Source of the DNA: Larix kaempferi
Lineage: Eukaryota; Streptophyta; Pinopsida; Pinales; Pinaceae
DNA: 64,000 nucleotides
NCBI GenBank assembly: GCA_027924585.1
Contig: BSBM01000179.1
Coordinates: forward strand, 17,108,501 to 17,172,500
Direction: 5' to 3'
Position 1 is the first letter of the stretch. The number at the start of each line of letters is the position of its first letter. The position numbers and the translations under genes are program-made. The notes beneath the pieces were generated by a model, which had not been told where the DNA came from, made no database searches, and worked only from the letters and a program-made list of their open reading frames with translations. Shown here in pieces: positions 11,051-23,021 of this stretch.

Positions 11051-12227
11051 GATCTTCAACATGATTCACCAAGAGAAAAACCCTAAAACATATACAATAT
11101 CCATACCTTTGCCAATATCACAAGATGAAAAAATAAGAGAGAAACCATAGTCATGCACTATTTCCTTTAGAAAAATAAACCCTGGATCATGTCATCACAT
11201 ATCCCTTACAACAAGCTTTCCAATGAGCTAAGAATTTCATGATTATGATATCGTATGAGAAAGTTATGCAAGTTTTCGTCAAGATAAAGAATTAAGAGAA
11301 AAACCCTAGATCATCCTTTAAACTCTTCATAAGATCATCCTCTAAATTTTGCTCCACTCCTTGAAAGTGCACATGAGAGAAGAACAACTTGGATGATAAA
11401 AATGAAATGATCTAACTTGTATTATACCTTTCCGAGTTACTTTTTAAATCACTTTAGGCTAGGTTGGCCCTAGCTTATTATTATTTTTGTCTTCCACATT
11501 TTAGGTGCTCCTTCAATGGGTCAATGACCACTTCATAGCTTCATTAAGGGGATTATTGATCACTTCATGATTACGTGGACATACCATCATTACTTTAGGG
11601 GTTTCTTTACACTTCACATGATCATGTGGACACATCATCATCACTTTAGGGGATTCTTCACTCCTCATAATCATTATCTTTTGGACACATCATCATCTCT
11701 TCAGGGACTTCTTTACACTTCACATGGTCATGTGAGCACATCATCATCACTTTAGGGGATTCTTCACACTTCCCATCATCATGGTATTGTGGACACATCA
11801 TCATTTCTCTGGGGGCATCTTCAATGTATTTAGGGGCTTTCTCCAATTGTATACCACTCAAATTGGGCATGTGGAAGCATCCACATGTTATCTCATCCCG
11901 TGAGGGCCATGCTTAATAGCTACGCCATAAGGGGACTGCTTTGGAGTTATATACAATTATGTCAAGTCTCCTTCAAGGCTCTTCATGGATTCTTCAATAT
12001 GACACGTCATTAATACTCAAGGGGATTCATCAAACAATTTTCCTCTATTACTTCCATATGATCATCATCATTGCCACATAATCATTACCCTTGCCATATT
12101 CCTCTATTGCTGCCATATCATCATCATCATTGCCACATTATCATTACCATTTCCACATTAACATCAATGAAAACATGAATGAACAATATTATAAGCTCAT
12201 GACACAGATCTCTTGACCCCATTGACA
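10770..12227 (-). repeat. 5' LTR of copia element A
   Basis: This is the partner of the left LTR. Matching stretches run from about 11,040 to 11,960 with the tandem CATCATCATCACTTTAGGGG block at 11,567-11,820. The right edge is placed at TTGACA (12,227), the same hexamer that ends the left copy, and lies just before the resumed pol frame of element B. The last 250 bases are poorly alignable to the left copy, so the two LTRs are old and diverged. Confidence 0.6.
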
Positions 12228-12239
12228 TCAGTGCCAAAT

Positions 12240-13400
12240 TTACTCAATAATATGAACAAGGTAGAAGGTTTTGTCGTGAATCGAAAGAACGAGATGGTTT
12301 TCAAGTTGAAGAAGTCCTTATATGGATTAAAACAATCACCAAGAATATGGTACCAAAAGTTTGATACTTTATGTTGGGACTTGATTTCTCAAGAAGAAAA
12401 GTTTATCACTATGTGTATTCCAAGCAGGTTGGTGATCATTTTATTTATGTAGTCTTGTATGTTAATGATATGTTGTCGATTGGAAACAACAAGGAAATCA
12501 TCAATGATTTCAAAGCTTAGTTGCATTCTAAGTTTGATTGCAACAAATTTTATTTTGGGCATGAGAATTAAAAGAGATTGAGTCAATAGAAGACTTTGGT
12601 TGAGTCAAAAGGAATATTTTGAGATAGTTTTGTAGAGGTTTAATATGTAGGAATGCGAGAAAGTACATGTGCCTATTCCTATAAGTGCAAATTTATATAC
12701 AAATCAATGTTCCAAGACTTAAGAAAGGTAGAAGACATGTCATGTGTTCTCTATGATAGTGCTATTAGAAGTGTGATGTATGCTATGATATATACAAGAC
12801 CAAATATTTCCCATGAAATGTGAGTTTTGAGTAGGTATATGTCAAAAATTGGGAAGGAACATTAGACAATAGTAAAGAGGGTCATAAGATATTTGCATGG
12901 CACTTTAGCTTATGTAATTTTATACCAAGGAAGAACTATATCTCATAGGAAGACAAATATAAAGGGTTTTGTTGATGCAAACTGTGTTGGATATATTAAT
13001 TGCAAAATATCTACATCAAGTGATTATGTTTTGAACTTATTTGGTGGAGCAATCAATGGGATGAGTAAGAGGTGGGGAATTGCATTGTCAACTATAGAAG
13101 CTAAATAAATGGAAGCCATTGATGGAAATAATGAAGCCATATGGTTCCAATTATTGTGTTCATGTATTGGTTTTGTTCATAAAGTGGTGAGAATAGTTCA
13201 TCATCACAACTCAAGTGGATTTTTTCTGGCAAAGAACCCTGCTTATCATTCCAAAATGAAGCATGTTAATGTACATTACCATTTTGTTAGAGACATGGTT
13301 GAATAAAAAAAAGTATTGTTGGAGAAGTTTGATACCTTGAATAATGTTGCAAATTCATTGAGAAAACCTATTAGCACTAAAAAAGACTCTTGGTGAAGAG
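12240..13400 (+). pseudogene. Copia B RT to RNase H remnant
   Basis: A plus-strand Ty1/copia pol remnant lies here. It opens in the RT thumb (EGFVVNRKNEMVFKLKKSLY then GLKQSPRIWYQKFD, 12,255-12,370), passes a region with many stops, and ends in RNase H (HGTLAYVILY, GFVDANCVGYI, RWGIALSTIEA, EAIWFQLL, KMKHVNVHYHFVRDMVE, 12,893-13,306) and a degraded tail. The upstream part of pol lies to the left of the window or was displaced by element A, which inserted just before the EGFVV codons. Confidence 0.85.
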
Positions 13401-13488
13401 AATCAATGGGTGTTGTTCTACTAATAGTTAATTACATGAATTCTTTCCATTCCCCCCTTTATTTCAAAGAATACAACAAGTGGGAGAA

Positions 13489-13740
13489 TGTTGCAAATGT
13501 GTTGTACTCTTTGTAGGTTCCCAAAGAAAAGGGTGTTTGGGGGGTGACCACTCCCCTGAATTGGGGGGAACGAGGGTAGAAACCATTTATACTATGAAAC
13601 GAGAACCTTATACTATGAACGAGAACTCTAGCCATGAAAACGATGATTTTTGCAAAAAAAAACACCAAAAACACCCCCTGAATATAAAAGTGTTGATACC
13701 AGTATACACGTTTTTTTTTCAGCGTAAAAAATAGAGCCAT
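13489..13740 (+). repeat. 3' LTR start of copia B
   Basis: A purine tract (AAGTGGGAGAA, 13,478-13,488) is followed by TGTTGCAAATGTG, the expected 3' LTR start about 90 bases after the RNase H tail. A TATA-like GAATATAAAAGTG occurs near 13,680. The other LTR is outside the window and the right end could not be set; the fold-back element below interrupts or follows it. Confidence 0.55.
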
Positions 13741-13751
13741 GGCCTAAACAT

Positions 13752-14315
13752 CCACTAGTACATGTGGACATTTTTCCCACGGAAAATTGTTGCTATTGCA
13801 ACACTTTTGCGTTGCTATAGCGACGAACATGACCTTTTCTTTTCATGGGAAAAATTTCGTCACTGAAGCAACACTTACCAAAGTTCGTTGCTATAGTGGC
13901 ATACATGACATGGACCGTGTTTTGTTTTAAAAACTAAATTGCGTTGCTATAACGATGTAAATCTTTAACAAACTCCAGCGAAGAGTCGTCTCTATAGAGA
14001 CGAAGTCCCATATTTAAAAAAAATAAACCAAAGGAATTATGTCGCTGTAGCAATGAAGGGCCATCGCTATAGCGACGTCATAGTATAGCAAGTTCCGACG
14101 AACTTGCTATACTAGCGATGGAAATGTTCGTCGCTAGTATAGCAAGTTCGTCGGAACTTGCTATACTATGTCGTTGCTACAATGACGAAATTCCTTTGTT
14201 TTATTTTTTTTAAATATGGGACTCCGTCTCTATAGCGATGACTCTTCGCGGAGCTTGTTAGGGCGTTACGTCACTATATAGACAAACATCTCTATTTTAA
14301 AAAATAAATAAATGA
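13752..14315. mobile_element. Fold-back / CACTA-like MITE
   Basis: This is a largely palindromic block. Arms of about 150 bp (13,926-14,078 and 14,171-14,312) pair imperfectly: both contain AGTCCCATATTTAAAAAAAA and GCGAAGAGTC in opposite orientations. They enclose a perfect hairpin. The block is studded with GTTGCTATAGCGACGAA-type words, as in the subterminal repeats of plant CACTA elements, and starts CACTAGTACATG. No matching TAGTG end or target duplication was found on the right, so the CACTA assignment is tentative while the inverted-repeat structure is certain. Confidence 0.7.
14079..14170. repeat. Perfect 40-nt inverted repeat with 12-nt loop
   Basis: Bases 14,079-14,118 are the exact reverse complement of 14,131-14,170, with loop TGGAAATGTTCG. 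Each arm is itself near-palindromic (AGTATAGCAAGTT and AACTTGCTATACT around a 6-nt centre), so two small hairpins or one long hairpin could form. Confidence 0.95.
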
Positions 14316-15214
14316 ATTGACCCAATTGCTCCTCAAGATAAGCATGGAAGTGGTCAAAGGAAGCTGATCCCTTGAAATGACCTACCAAACAAGCCCCATG
14401 ATCTATGTCATGTAGAAATTTGAAGTCAAATTTGGGCCAAAATTAAAGGCACTCATCCCAATCCATTCTTTGATGATGTGGCATGCCTCCATATATTTTC
14501 TTGTTCCGAGGGTTATTAGATGTCCCTTCTAGTGAACAAATATGCATGAAATTTTGTAGATGATGACTTCAAGGGTTGAGAACATTGCACATGTGCCATC
14601 ATGCATACAAATATGCAATGCCGCCTCAAGATATAATTCTCAATGTTAAAATTAGACATCAAATGCTGGAACCAATGGCGTAATTATAACTAGACAATGA
14701 CAAAGACTTACTGTAGGTGGTCCTAAGAACGATATCTATTCGAGGGGTTCTAAGTTTTAATTGTTCAAAGAGTCAAGAAGTTCAAAGTTAGGTTTATAGT
14801 TACAAGGTAGACATTTCATGACCCATCAATGAGATAATAACACAGGCACATAAAACATCAGAATCAGTTTGAGTATTGAAATTGAAAGTAGATGTCCTCG
14901 AGAACGAGATTTGTGGGATCCAACATATTTTGTTGGCCATGTAGATCAAACACATACTAGCATAGAAATGATACTACATTCCTTCTAAATCATAGAAATG
15001 ATACTACAACATCATGTACTTGTTGAGGAATTCATTAAAGAATATAATTCTATCTTTAGAATATATGCAAATTGTTTAAAGACATAAGCAGTGGATTGTT
15101 AAAAAGAAAAACCTAGCCAACCTACAGTTTCCATTAAATATACAGGAAATGTATACATTTATCTATTGAGGAATCCAATGGCCATTTTATAAATTATTGG
15201 TAGAAATAAAAGGT
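14316..15214. other. No feature recognised
   Basis: This is AT-rich sequence without a recognisable coding segment, repeat or element end. It may include the rest of the 3' LTR of copia B. Confidence 0.5.
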
Positions 15215-17012
15215 GGCAGAGAAATGGTCCCATCGACAACAGGCTGCACTAGGAAATGTGATGAGGAAGACCCCAAGATGCAAGAAGGTGTGGCTAGGTA
15301 GTCCATCAACCTAGCCTAAGTTACTAGTGTACCAAATATCCAGGTCTTGTCATTTTCATCATTATTGACACTGTCCGTTTCCATCAAGACAGGTGTTTGC
15401 AGTACTGTCCAGAGTAATTGACTAGTAGCTTAAAATGTAGTTAGTATCAACTTTAACACACCATGTGCATAAAAGATATTTAACAAAATAGGGTTACATG
15501 ATTCTTGTCTTTCCACAACGACAGCCTGAATAAAATCAACAACCTTACCCAAATAATGACACTTAAATGAGAATGGAAACTCCCTCTGTGGTGTACTTGC
15601 ATGTCCATCAAAGTTCAGATTAGCCAGAAAGATGGTTGCAAATGTAGATGCTACAAATTTGGAAGCATGACTGACAGTGGGAGAATCGTAACGACGACGA
15701 GAGGGAAGATGCATCACATTTCCTAGTTCTGAAAACAAATGACTTCTATGAAATGACAATGACCTTAATATCTCATAGAAAAAAGCATGGAGTGACTTTT
15801 GCTTATTGCCTTTTGTTTTGCTTCTGGAAGGGCCTTCATCATAATGAGAAGATTGTGGTTGATGAACATAGGCTTGTCGTCCTCGGGTAGAGGAATCAAT
15901 GTTCAACCTTCGTTGAAGCCGATCACGGTGACCAATATCATGAAATAGATGTATTAGATCAAAAAGTCGAGGTTCAACATTCCAAACAAGTTAGATCTTT
16001 ATGAATGAGTTCGCTCATAAGTGTCACAGATGAAGAGAAGATGTCACCACCAAACTTATGGGAATGACTGAATATGAATGATAGGCTTGATGGAAAGGTA
16101 CTCTCCTCTGAGCCTGTGGGCCTTGCTGGGGCATACGTTGTTGATCCCAGTTCCTTGAGTAAGGCCTTGATAAGACACCTTCGAGAATATGGAATTTGTC
16201 CTTTATCATCATCACATGCTGAAGATGCAACATTGGTTTCTGTTGACAACTCCACAACTCTAGTAACCTCGAACTGTAGTCTCTTAATAGTACTGTCTAG
16301 ACCTCCAAGATATCTGAATAGAGTGACTGCTGGATTGCTGTAATACATAAACTTTTGGAGAATCTTAACAACAAAGATGACAAGGTGTGTATGACAAGAA
16401 TTTGTGTCTTTTAGCAAAGGCAGAAGGGCTGGAATCAGTCTAGTTTCTCTCATAGGACTTGGAGAAGTTGATGATGATGTCACATATGCCAGAAAAAAAT
16501 ATAAAGCCCCCTCTAATAGTTCAACAGGATATGCTTCCATAGTAGTCAATGACATGACAACCTTCTACAACAAGCTCAATAAAAACACACGATTTGCTGC
16601 ATTGCTAACAATATTTGGAACATTTAACACCCGACCCCTCTCATGAGATGCAGAGATTACTACAAACTGGTATCCTAAAGCCCAACTAGCAGTTGATCTT
16701 ATGTTATCTGGTATAAAGCTCTCAGATTGCAACACCTTCATCAAATCATTCATAAACTGAGGATCATTTGAAAAAAATGCCCCCAGTTCTTCATGGTTGT
16801 CACTTACTGCATCAATACCATAAAGGCCAAAAGTCTAATGCAACTGAACTTCCCACGAGTGCTCAGAGAAGGAAATGAACGTGTATATCAGATTCGAGTC
16901 CATAAAGAAAACTTGAGCTCACCGGGTATCTGATATTTATCAATTAACTCCTTTAGAACGACCATATCTTTTGGTTGTAGATGCAAATATTGACCCCAAG
17001 GTTTACATTGAT
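15215..17012 (-). pseudogene. UPL1/UPL2-type HECT E3 ubiquitin ligase fragment
   Basis: This decayed minus-strand piece resembles the armadillo-like N-terminal half of plant UPL1/UPL2 ubiquitin ligases, far upstream of their HECT domain. In order: a segment with VVLKELIDKYQIP and KFSLWTRI (about 16,970-16,860); DNHEELGAFFSNDPQF (about 16,790); VISASHERGRVLNV (about 16,660); ETRLIPALLPLLKDTN (about 16,430); GQIPYSRRCLIKALLKELGS (about 16,180) and KFGGDIFSSSVTLMSELIHK (about 16,010). A further block carries SLSFHRSHLFSELGNVMHLP (about 15,770) and SNPILLN-like text, ending near 15,220. I count three in-frame stops and three frameshifts. The last two blocks join directly although they are further apart in the full-length protein as I recall it, suggesting an internal deletion. 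Introns are absent. It is a pseudogene fragment. Confidence 0.75.
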
Positions 17013-19093
17013 TCTTTCAAGGGTTTAGATGATCAAATACATTCATAGGATGTACAATACCAATATAATGAAATACTATAAGAATAACTTCTACATAGTT
17101 GCAATATTACTTTTGGAGTTTATATGGTTCCAGCTACAAGATTTGCACCTATAACCTCCAAAACCTGTAACTGACCTCCAAAATATGGCTCAGGAACCTT
17201 TCAAAACTAGACACTGTCTCAAGATAGGGAATAAAAAGATGAATGTGATGCTCCCAAGGTAAACATCCACATCACTATGAACTTGTAGAAACTAAATGTT
17301 GCCATAGTTGAAGGCATGGAAAGAAGTAGTGGAATCCAAAAGCTGACCATGATTGATAATGGATTTTTCTCATTGTCCCAACAATGTAGATCCTGTCTGC
17401 ATTTGTGTTGAGTTCATGTAGAACCTAGAATTTGGAAGTAGGAGATAGAATTCATAGTCGGCGTGAGGGAAAGAATATTCTAGATGATTCGAGCTAATAT
17501 TGAACTTTCTGCAAGTGAAAAACACTGAACTCTCTGGAGAAAAAGGGGAGTTGAGGGAAAAGGGAGTCAAATAAAGATATCATTCTTTGCACAAATTTAC
17601 AAAACACTAGCTATTGGTAACAGTCTAGGGTAGAAGCTATGGGCTAATAGACCTTACAATTACATTTAGTAGAGACATGCATAAGTGTATCAATGTGGAT
17701 GTAATTGTATATTAAGATATACATGTGTCATTTTTTCTGTCTTTCCCTTGATTCAAACGGAATAACCTTTAGCCTTCTACAAATATTGCTTGTATAACAA
17801 GAGAGGCCATTTTCCCCATTTTCACTATACTCATGGTTGCAGAACAATGACTTCATGAGTAACAACAAAAGAAAATATTATGGCCCCCTGGATCAATCAA
17901 TAGGTTTTGAATATAACAAGTTGGTCAGTGCCCCTCCGAGTCATATCTTCTATAATAACATTCAGACCCCGAACTGTCTCTTCACCTCAATTATCTTCCC
18001 ATAGTAGGGAGGTGTGAAAGATGCATTAGTTTAAAACTTACAAATCATGTCTGAAATCTCAATTGCTGGACATTACATGATGACAAGTTAAAAATTGCTC
18101 TGGAAAAGTAAAAAACCATAGCCATGTTAGCTTAGTAATTGGATTTCCTTCTGATCCTAAATGATCTCTTTCTATGTTACCATAAATGAGAAACATGAAA
18201 CCAAACATGAAATGGCAATGGATTTGGTTATGTATATATTCTTTATAAAAATATGTAAATCTAAAATTGAAAGAACTAGAAAAGAGCAAAGCATTGGAGG
18301 ATAAACTAACCCAACAGGAGTTTCAATGGCTTGATAATTTTATCACGTTGAGGCCCTAGTTAATAAACAAGAAAAAAAAATCCAACAAAGACTTAAGATT
18401 TCCAGGAGTGATTTCATGGTCTCATACTATAGGTTTGATTATTAACAGACTACTCAGTTTGCATTTGGAATGTTTTTTCTGGTTGCAAGTTTGTGTTGAG
18501 AGCTTAATTCTTGGGTGTAATCAAAATGTCCAATAGATAACAAATTGTACTATATTTTTATAGCCAAATTGTACTCCACTTTATTGATGGTTTTTGAGTT
18601 TCATATTTGAACATATAGCATAGTTTCCTTTTACCTCATTTGCAAACATTTGCAGGTACGTTAAGAGCAGAAGTGATCAACAGCTAATGAAATCCAGGAG
18701 TGCAAATGAAATAGATACTTGCAAACCTTAAGCAATAATTGGTAATGGTATCCCAATTATTCCTTGTGGAATCATAGCTTGGAGTTTGTTTAATGATACT
18801 TGCATAATCTCTAGAGGGGGCACATCACTTCTAGTGAACAAGAAATATATTTATTGGAAAAGTGATTGTGAACATAAACTTGGAAATTAAACATGTTTAT
18901 CCCAATAATTTTCAGAATGGAACTCTGATTGGTGGTGCTAGTCTAAATGCATCAATACCTGTAAGTGTTATCCTTATTTATGTCCTTTACAAAGTAGGCT
19001 AGTTGACTGATTTTGTTTAAGAGGTTTGTAAATACTAGGCTATTTTTTTTTTTAATATACCCCACAAACCTTTGTAGGGTGAATGAAGTCAAA
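17013..19093. other. No feature recognised
   Basis: This is AT-rich DNA with scattered short open frames. The part next to 17,013 may be intron or flank of the UPL-type fragment. No splice-bounded exon, repeat or element end was recognised. Confidence 0.5.
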
Positions 19094-19719
19094 TAGTCAA
19101 AAACACTTCTAGCTTTCTCCATTAAGGCATTTCAAGACCAAACCTTCTAACAGATGGTTGAATAGGGTGTAAGCATTATGTTTCAAAGGACATTAGTCAG
19201 GATTATGCTGGTTAACCTTAATACTCCTAAATTCCATTCCCTCGGTCCACCAGAATGTTTCTACCGTATGAAAATATATTTTGGACCTAACATTTAACTT
19301 CAACGTACCAACTTCAGAAATAATTGTTCATATAGAATATAGATTTGTGACATTTTCCCTTCTTGCTATTGGAAAGAAAACACAGAGCATTGGTAATAAT
19401 GAAATCCCCAACCAGAGGAATAAACATCTCCGTCGGAGATACAAATAAAATACAATAATAATAATATAAAATACAACTGAATATCTTCCGAAGTTACAAT
19501 TACATTAACACTATCAGTTGTTCCTATCACCTACAGACTATATTATTGTTGTAGCAGCTAATTGAAGTGATGTTGTGTTTGTAACAGTTCTCCAATTCAA
19601 ATTCGATAGCCCAGGTCAGAAATAAATGCATTTCCTATTGTTATTGCTAATTCTGTTCATGTTAAAGTGTTGCCGTTCTTAGCATTTATGGTCGTTGTTT
19701 TACATTGGAAGCGTGTTGT
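19094..19719. repeat. Left copy of 626-bp host duplication
   Basis: This segment, from TAGTCAAAAACACTTC to the left edge of the Tat-like element, recurs with scattered differences at 28,007-28,632 in the same orientation. It lies outside the LTRs on both sides, so it is duplicated host DNA and not part of the element. Confidence 0.85.
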
Positions 19720-20706
19720 TGTTCAGGATTTTAACCTTATAGCGAGGAGTGGACACTACCAACTTGGGGGGGGGGGGTTGACAGGTAAACACATTAATTG
19801 TATTGCATTTAGTTACTACAAAAGAAAGAGATCGAGATTGAAAGAAGTACCTCTTATTGACGGCTGGTCCTAGCTTTCGCTTGATCTCCCACTTAATCTT
19901 TTGCTTGACGAACCTGCAACACAAAAGATACCTTCCTCAGCGTATCTTCGATATAATAAATATGATGAAAGAACAAACAACTTGATCATCAAATATAACA
20001 AGATATTAATCTAAATGAATATACAATCTAGTAGACATTCGATTTGGGACAAGAAGGGTGTTTCGACCTTTTTATTGTCAAAGAAACATGAATCAGTACA
20101 ATATACTTGACGTGTAGAGATGCTTCTGCAACCGGATCCTGGGCTCCTGCTCTTTACTCTAACTTGGGAATTCCTCCAGCTTAACAATACCCAAAGCATT
20201 CTTTCCAGGTCTTTCACTTCTTTCTCTTTCTAACCCCTCTCATGGATCCTCCTTATATTTATGGGACAAGGTAGGCAGTTGGATTTGAGAAGTAGTTGAA
20301 TTGGTAGGTTGGGGAAGTTGCAGAACCAAATTCAACTAATCCCAATTCGTCAACTTAATATATTTTTTGATTTCATCTTAAGATGTATGCGGGTTTCATA
20401 CAACAAGAGTAGTGTACAGAGAGCAACTTTTGTGCGCTGCAACACGCATTTACAACATTTTGGGAGATGTACGCTAGTTTTCCTTAGCAAAGTAGAGTAT
20501 TTTTCCAAGGTGTACGCTAGTTTGCTATACAGAGAGGGGCGTACATGTGGTAAAATTAGGAAAAACTACAAGATCTTCAATGGAAGAGTGTACTTCTAGC
20601 AGCAAGTCATCCAGGTCAATCAAACTCTTCAATCCTTAGTGTCCTTTTGTGTGATCAACAAAGCAATGTGATCACGGATAGAGAAGTGCATATTTGACCT
20701 ATAACA
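19720..20706 (-). repeat. 3' LTR of Tat-like element
   Basis: This 987-bp LTR matches 27,029-28,008 closely along its whole length. It contains a run of 12 G (19,766-19,777) where the partner has 8, and a few small indels. TGTT/AACA termini. Confidence 0.9.
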
Positions 20707-22019
20707 GATGCCCCATAATGTGTGAGGTCAGAGGGAAACGATGGCTGAAATACATTAAAATTCCAAGTCAAAGGAGGAGAAAGAAACCACAGAACCAGGT
20801 CACAAAAACACCTGAAACAACAATCAAGGTCAGCGAGCAATTACAATCTTAACATCATATAGATGTGTAGCATAATACAACATGATCTTAGATACATAAC
20901 TAGTAGATGTATATATAGAGCATGGCCACTGAAATACAAGTGTGGATCTATGTCAAAATGAGAGATCATAGCCATAACAACAAACTGGATCTATGTCTCA
21001 TAAAGAGCCAAAATAAGTGAGGCTCAGTCTTGTGCAGCTTGGGAGATAACATAAATATGGTGATGCTATCAGAGTCCCAAGGTATTCATCCAAACAACCT
21101 AAGGTACAAACCCTGTCCATGCGAATAAATGAGCTGAAGTCAAACATGGGGGGTATCGTTTGAGTACCTGTCATTAATGTATACCGTTAACAAATGTGAG
21201 GGCTTCCATTGATAATGATAATGGGACCCAAGGTACCTAGTACGATCCAACAAGTGTGAATAAGAGGACTTGAAGTCAAACACTTGAGGAACCTGTCGAA
21301 TAAGAGACATTGATGTATTCCCATTATTCAACAGCGAGGGAAACTTCCACTAATGACTGCAATCCCTAAGGTACTAACCAAAACTCTAAACTTCGTTCCC
21401 AGAGCATAATGAGCTGAAGTCGATGTGAAGAAGTTCACTGGAAGGGAGGCATTAATGTATCCTCCATCATCCAACATGAGGAACACTCAAAGGTATGAGC
21501 TGAATGTGGAGTAGGACGAGTAACAAGATGAAACAAACTGACACCGGGATGGCCAACACATGAAGTCAAGGTAAACTGCAGAATGGCCGACACATGCTGT
21601 ATCCTTGAACAATGAGCACGACACAAAGTGACTTAGGTAGTTTTCAACATGAAGGGGAAAATGATATAAGTCTGCGATGTAGGAGACATAACAGACCCTC
21701 CATATGATTGGAAGAATAACCAATCGGGGGAGTACAAACTTGGAGATCAAGTTCAACCCAAGGCCAAAAACTAAAACCCAATTGACATGAAAGACTCAAG
21801 TAGGTGTTGTGTTCAAGGATATGACTGACTGAAACTGCCTTTGAAACTGAAAAAGATGTGATATATCCTTCTTATCGCTTATGCTTTTTGGTAAAAGAAT
21901 GGCCTTCTTGTTGTTTTAATGAGTCCAAGAAAGATAGGAAACTCAATAAGTCCAACCATATAATAAGTTTAACGAGCCCATGGGAGGAAGACTCAAGACC
22001 TTTTTCATTTTTTACAGAG
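20707..22019. other. Tat-like element, 3' interior without coding content
   Basis: This is where integrase and related pol domains or a 3' UTR would lie in a complete element. Only short frames with no pol motif on either strand were seen. Its inner edge (minus strand ATTATGGGGCATC before the LTR) is the likely polypurine tract. Confidence 0.6.
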
Positions 22020-22330
22020 TTCGAAGAAGAGATAGACGAATACTCTATAACACTGATCTCTAGATTTTAATATCGAGCCGAGATCTGTTCTTGCTCGCTG
22101 GTGTTTTATTGCTTAAGGAGTCAGAAAAACTTAAATAATCCTCCATACACTTACTCATGGATTTTAATATCAATCCCGAGTAGGTTAATGCTCGCCGGTG
22201 TTTTCCTGTTTATAGAGTTTGAAAAACTTAAACAATCCTCTATATACCCTCTCGTGGATTTCACATTGAGCCCGAGTAGGTGAATGCTCGCTTGGTGTTT
22301 TCATGTTTCGAGAGCCTGAAAATCCTAAAG
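22020..22330. repeat. About 105-bp tandem repeat in Tat-like element
   Basis: Three units are built on TGGATTTTAATATC, CCGAGTAGGT, ATGCTCGC and GGTGTTTT followed by AAAAACTTAAA. They are non-coding. Confidence 0.75.
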
Positions 22331-22599
22331 AGAGGCTCCAAAAGTCATTTTTCGTACAGTTAGTCCCCTCCCCAGAAAAAGTATAAAACAATGAGAGGAG
22401 AACTCTTCTAGCCACGTATGACTAGAGTATTCCTTTTTTGTAGGTAATCTGCAAAAGTCCGGAAAATGGTTAAACTTATACTTAAGCGGATGTCGCTTCA
22501 AATCCTTTAACGAGTCTGAAAAGAAAACTATACTCGACAATCTTATCATATTTAAAGAGTCAAACAAGAGCGTGAAATAACTCTATAAAGATCTTTTTT

Positions 22600-22850
22600 C
22601 GTAAAGTTTTAACAAGCCCGAAAATGTAAACTCGTGACCTCCTTACTGTTTTTAGCGAGCTCAAAGGAGATACAAAAAAATGCTCATAACTTCCTTACTG
22701 TTTTTAACGAGCTCGAAGTGAAGATGGAAGAAATGCTCATAGCCTCCTTACTGTTTTTAATGAGCTTGAAGTGAAGGTGGAAGAATTCTCGTAACTTCCT
22801 TACTGTTTTTAACGAGCTCGAAGAAAAGGTGGAAGAATGCTCGTTGGTGG
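22600..22850. repeat. About 62-bp tandem repeat in Tat-like element
   Basis: Four units contain CTTCCTTACTGTTTTTAACG, then AGCTCGAAG and GGAAGAATGCTC. They are non-coding, 3' of the gag-protease ORF. Confidence 0.8.
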
Positions 22851-23021
22851 ATCAATGTCCAAATGAATAGCATATTGCATTATAGACTCTAGGAAAACTT
22901 CATCAGAGGGAAGTATATTATCCTAGATGGAACACATATCTAAACATTCAAATGGAGTCATCACCTGGTCAATTGCCGGGACCCAGTCTTGAGAAGGTAA
23001 GCATGAATTTAAAGGATTCTT

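Noticed and set aside
13454-13475. Second gene after copia B at 13,459-13,740
   Set aside because: Both-strand frames here span the LTR start and a homopolymer; no domain.
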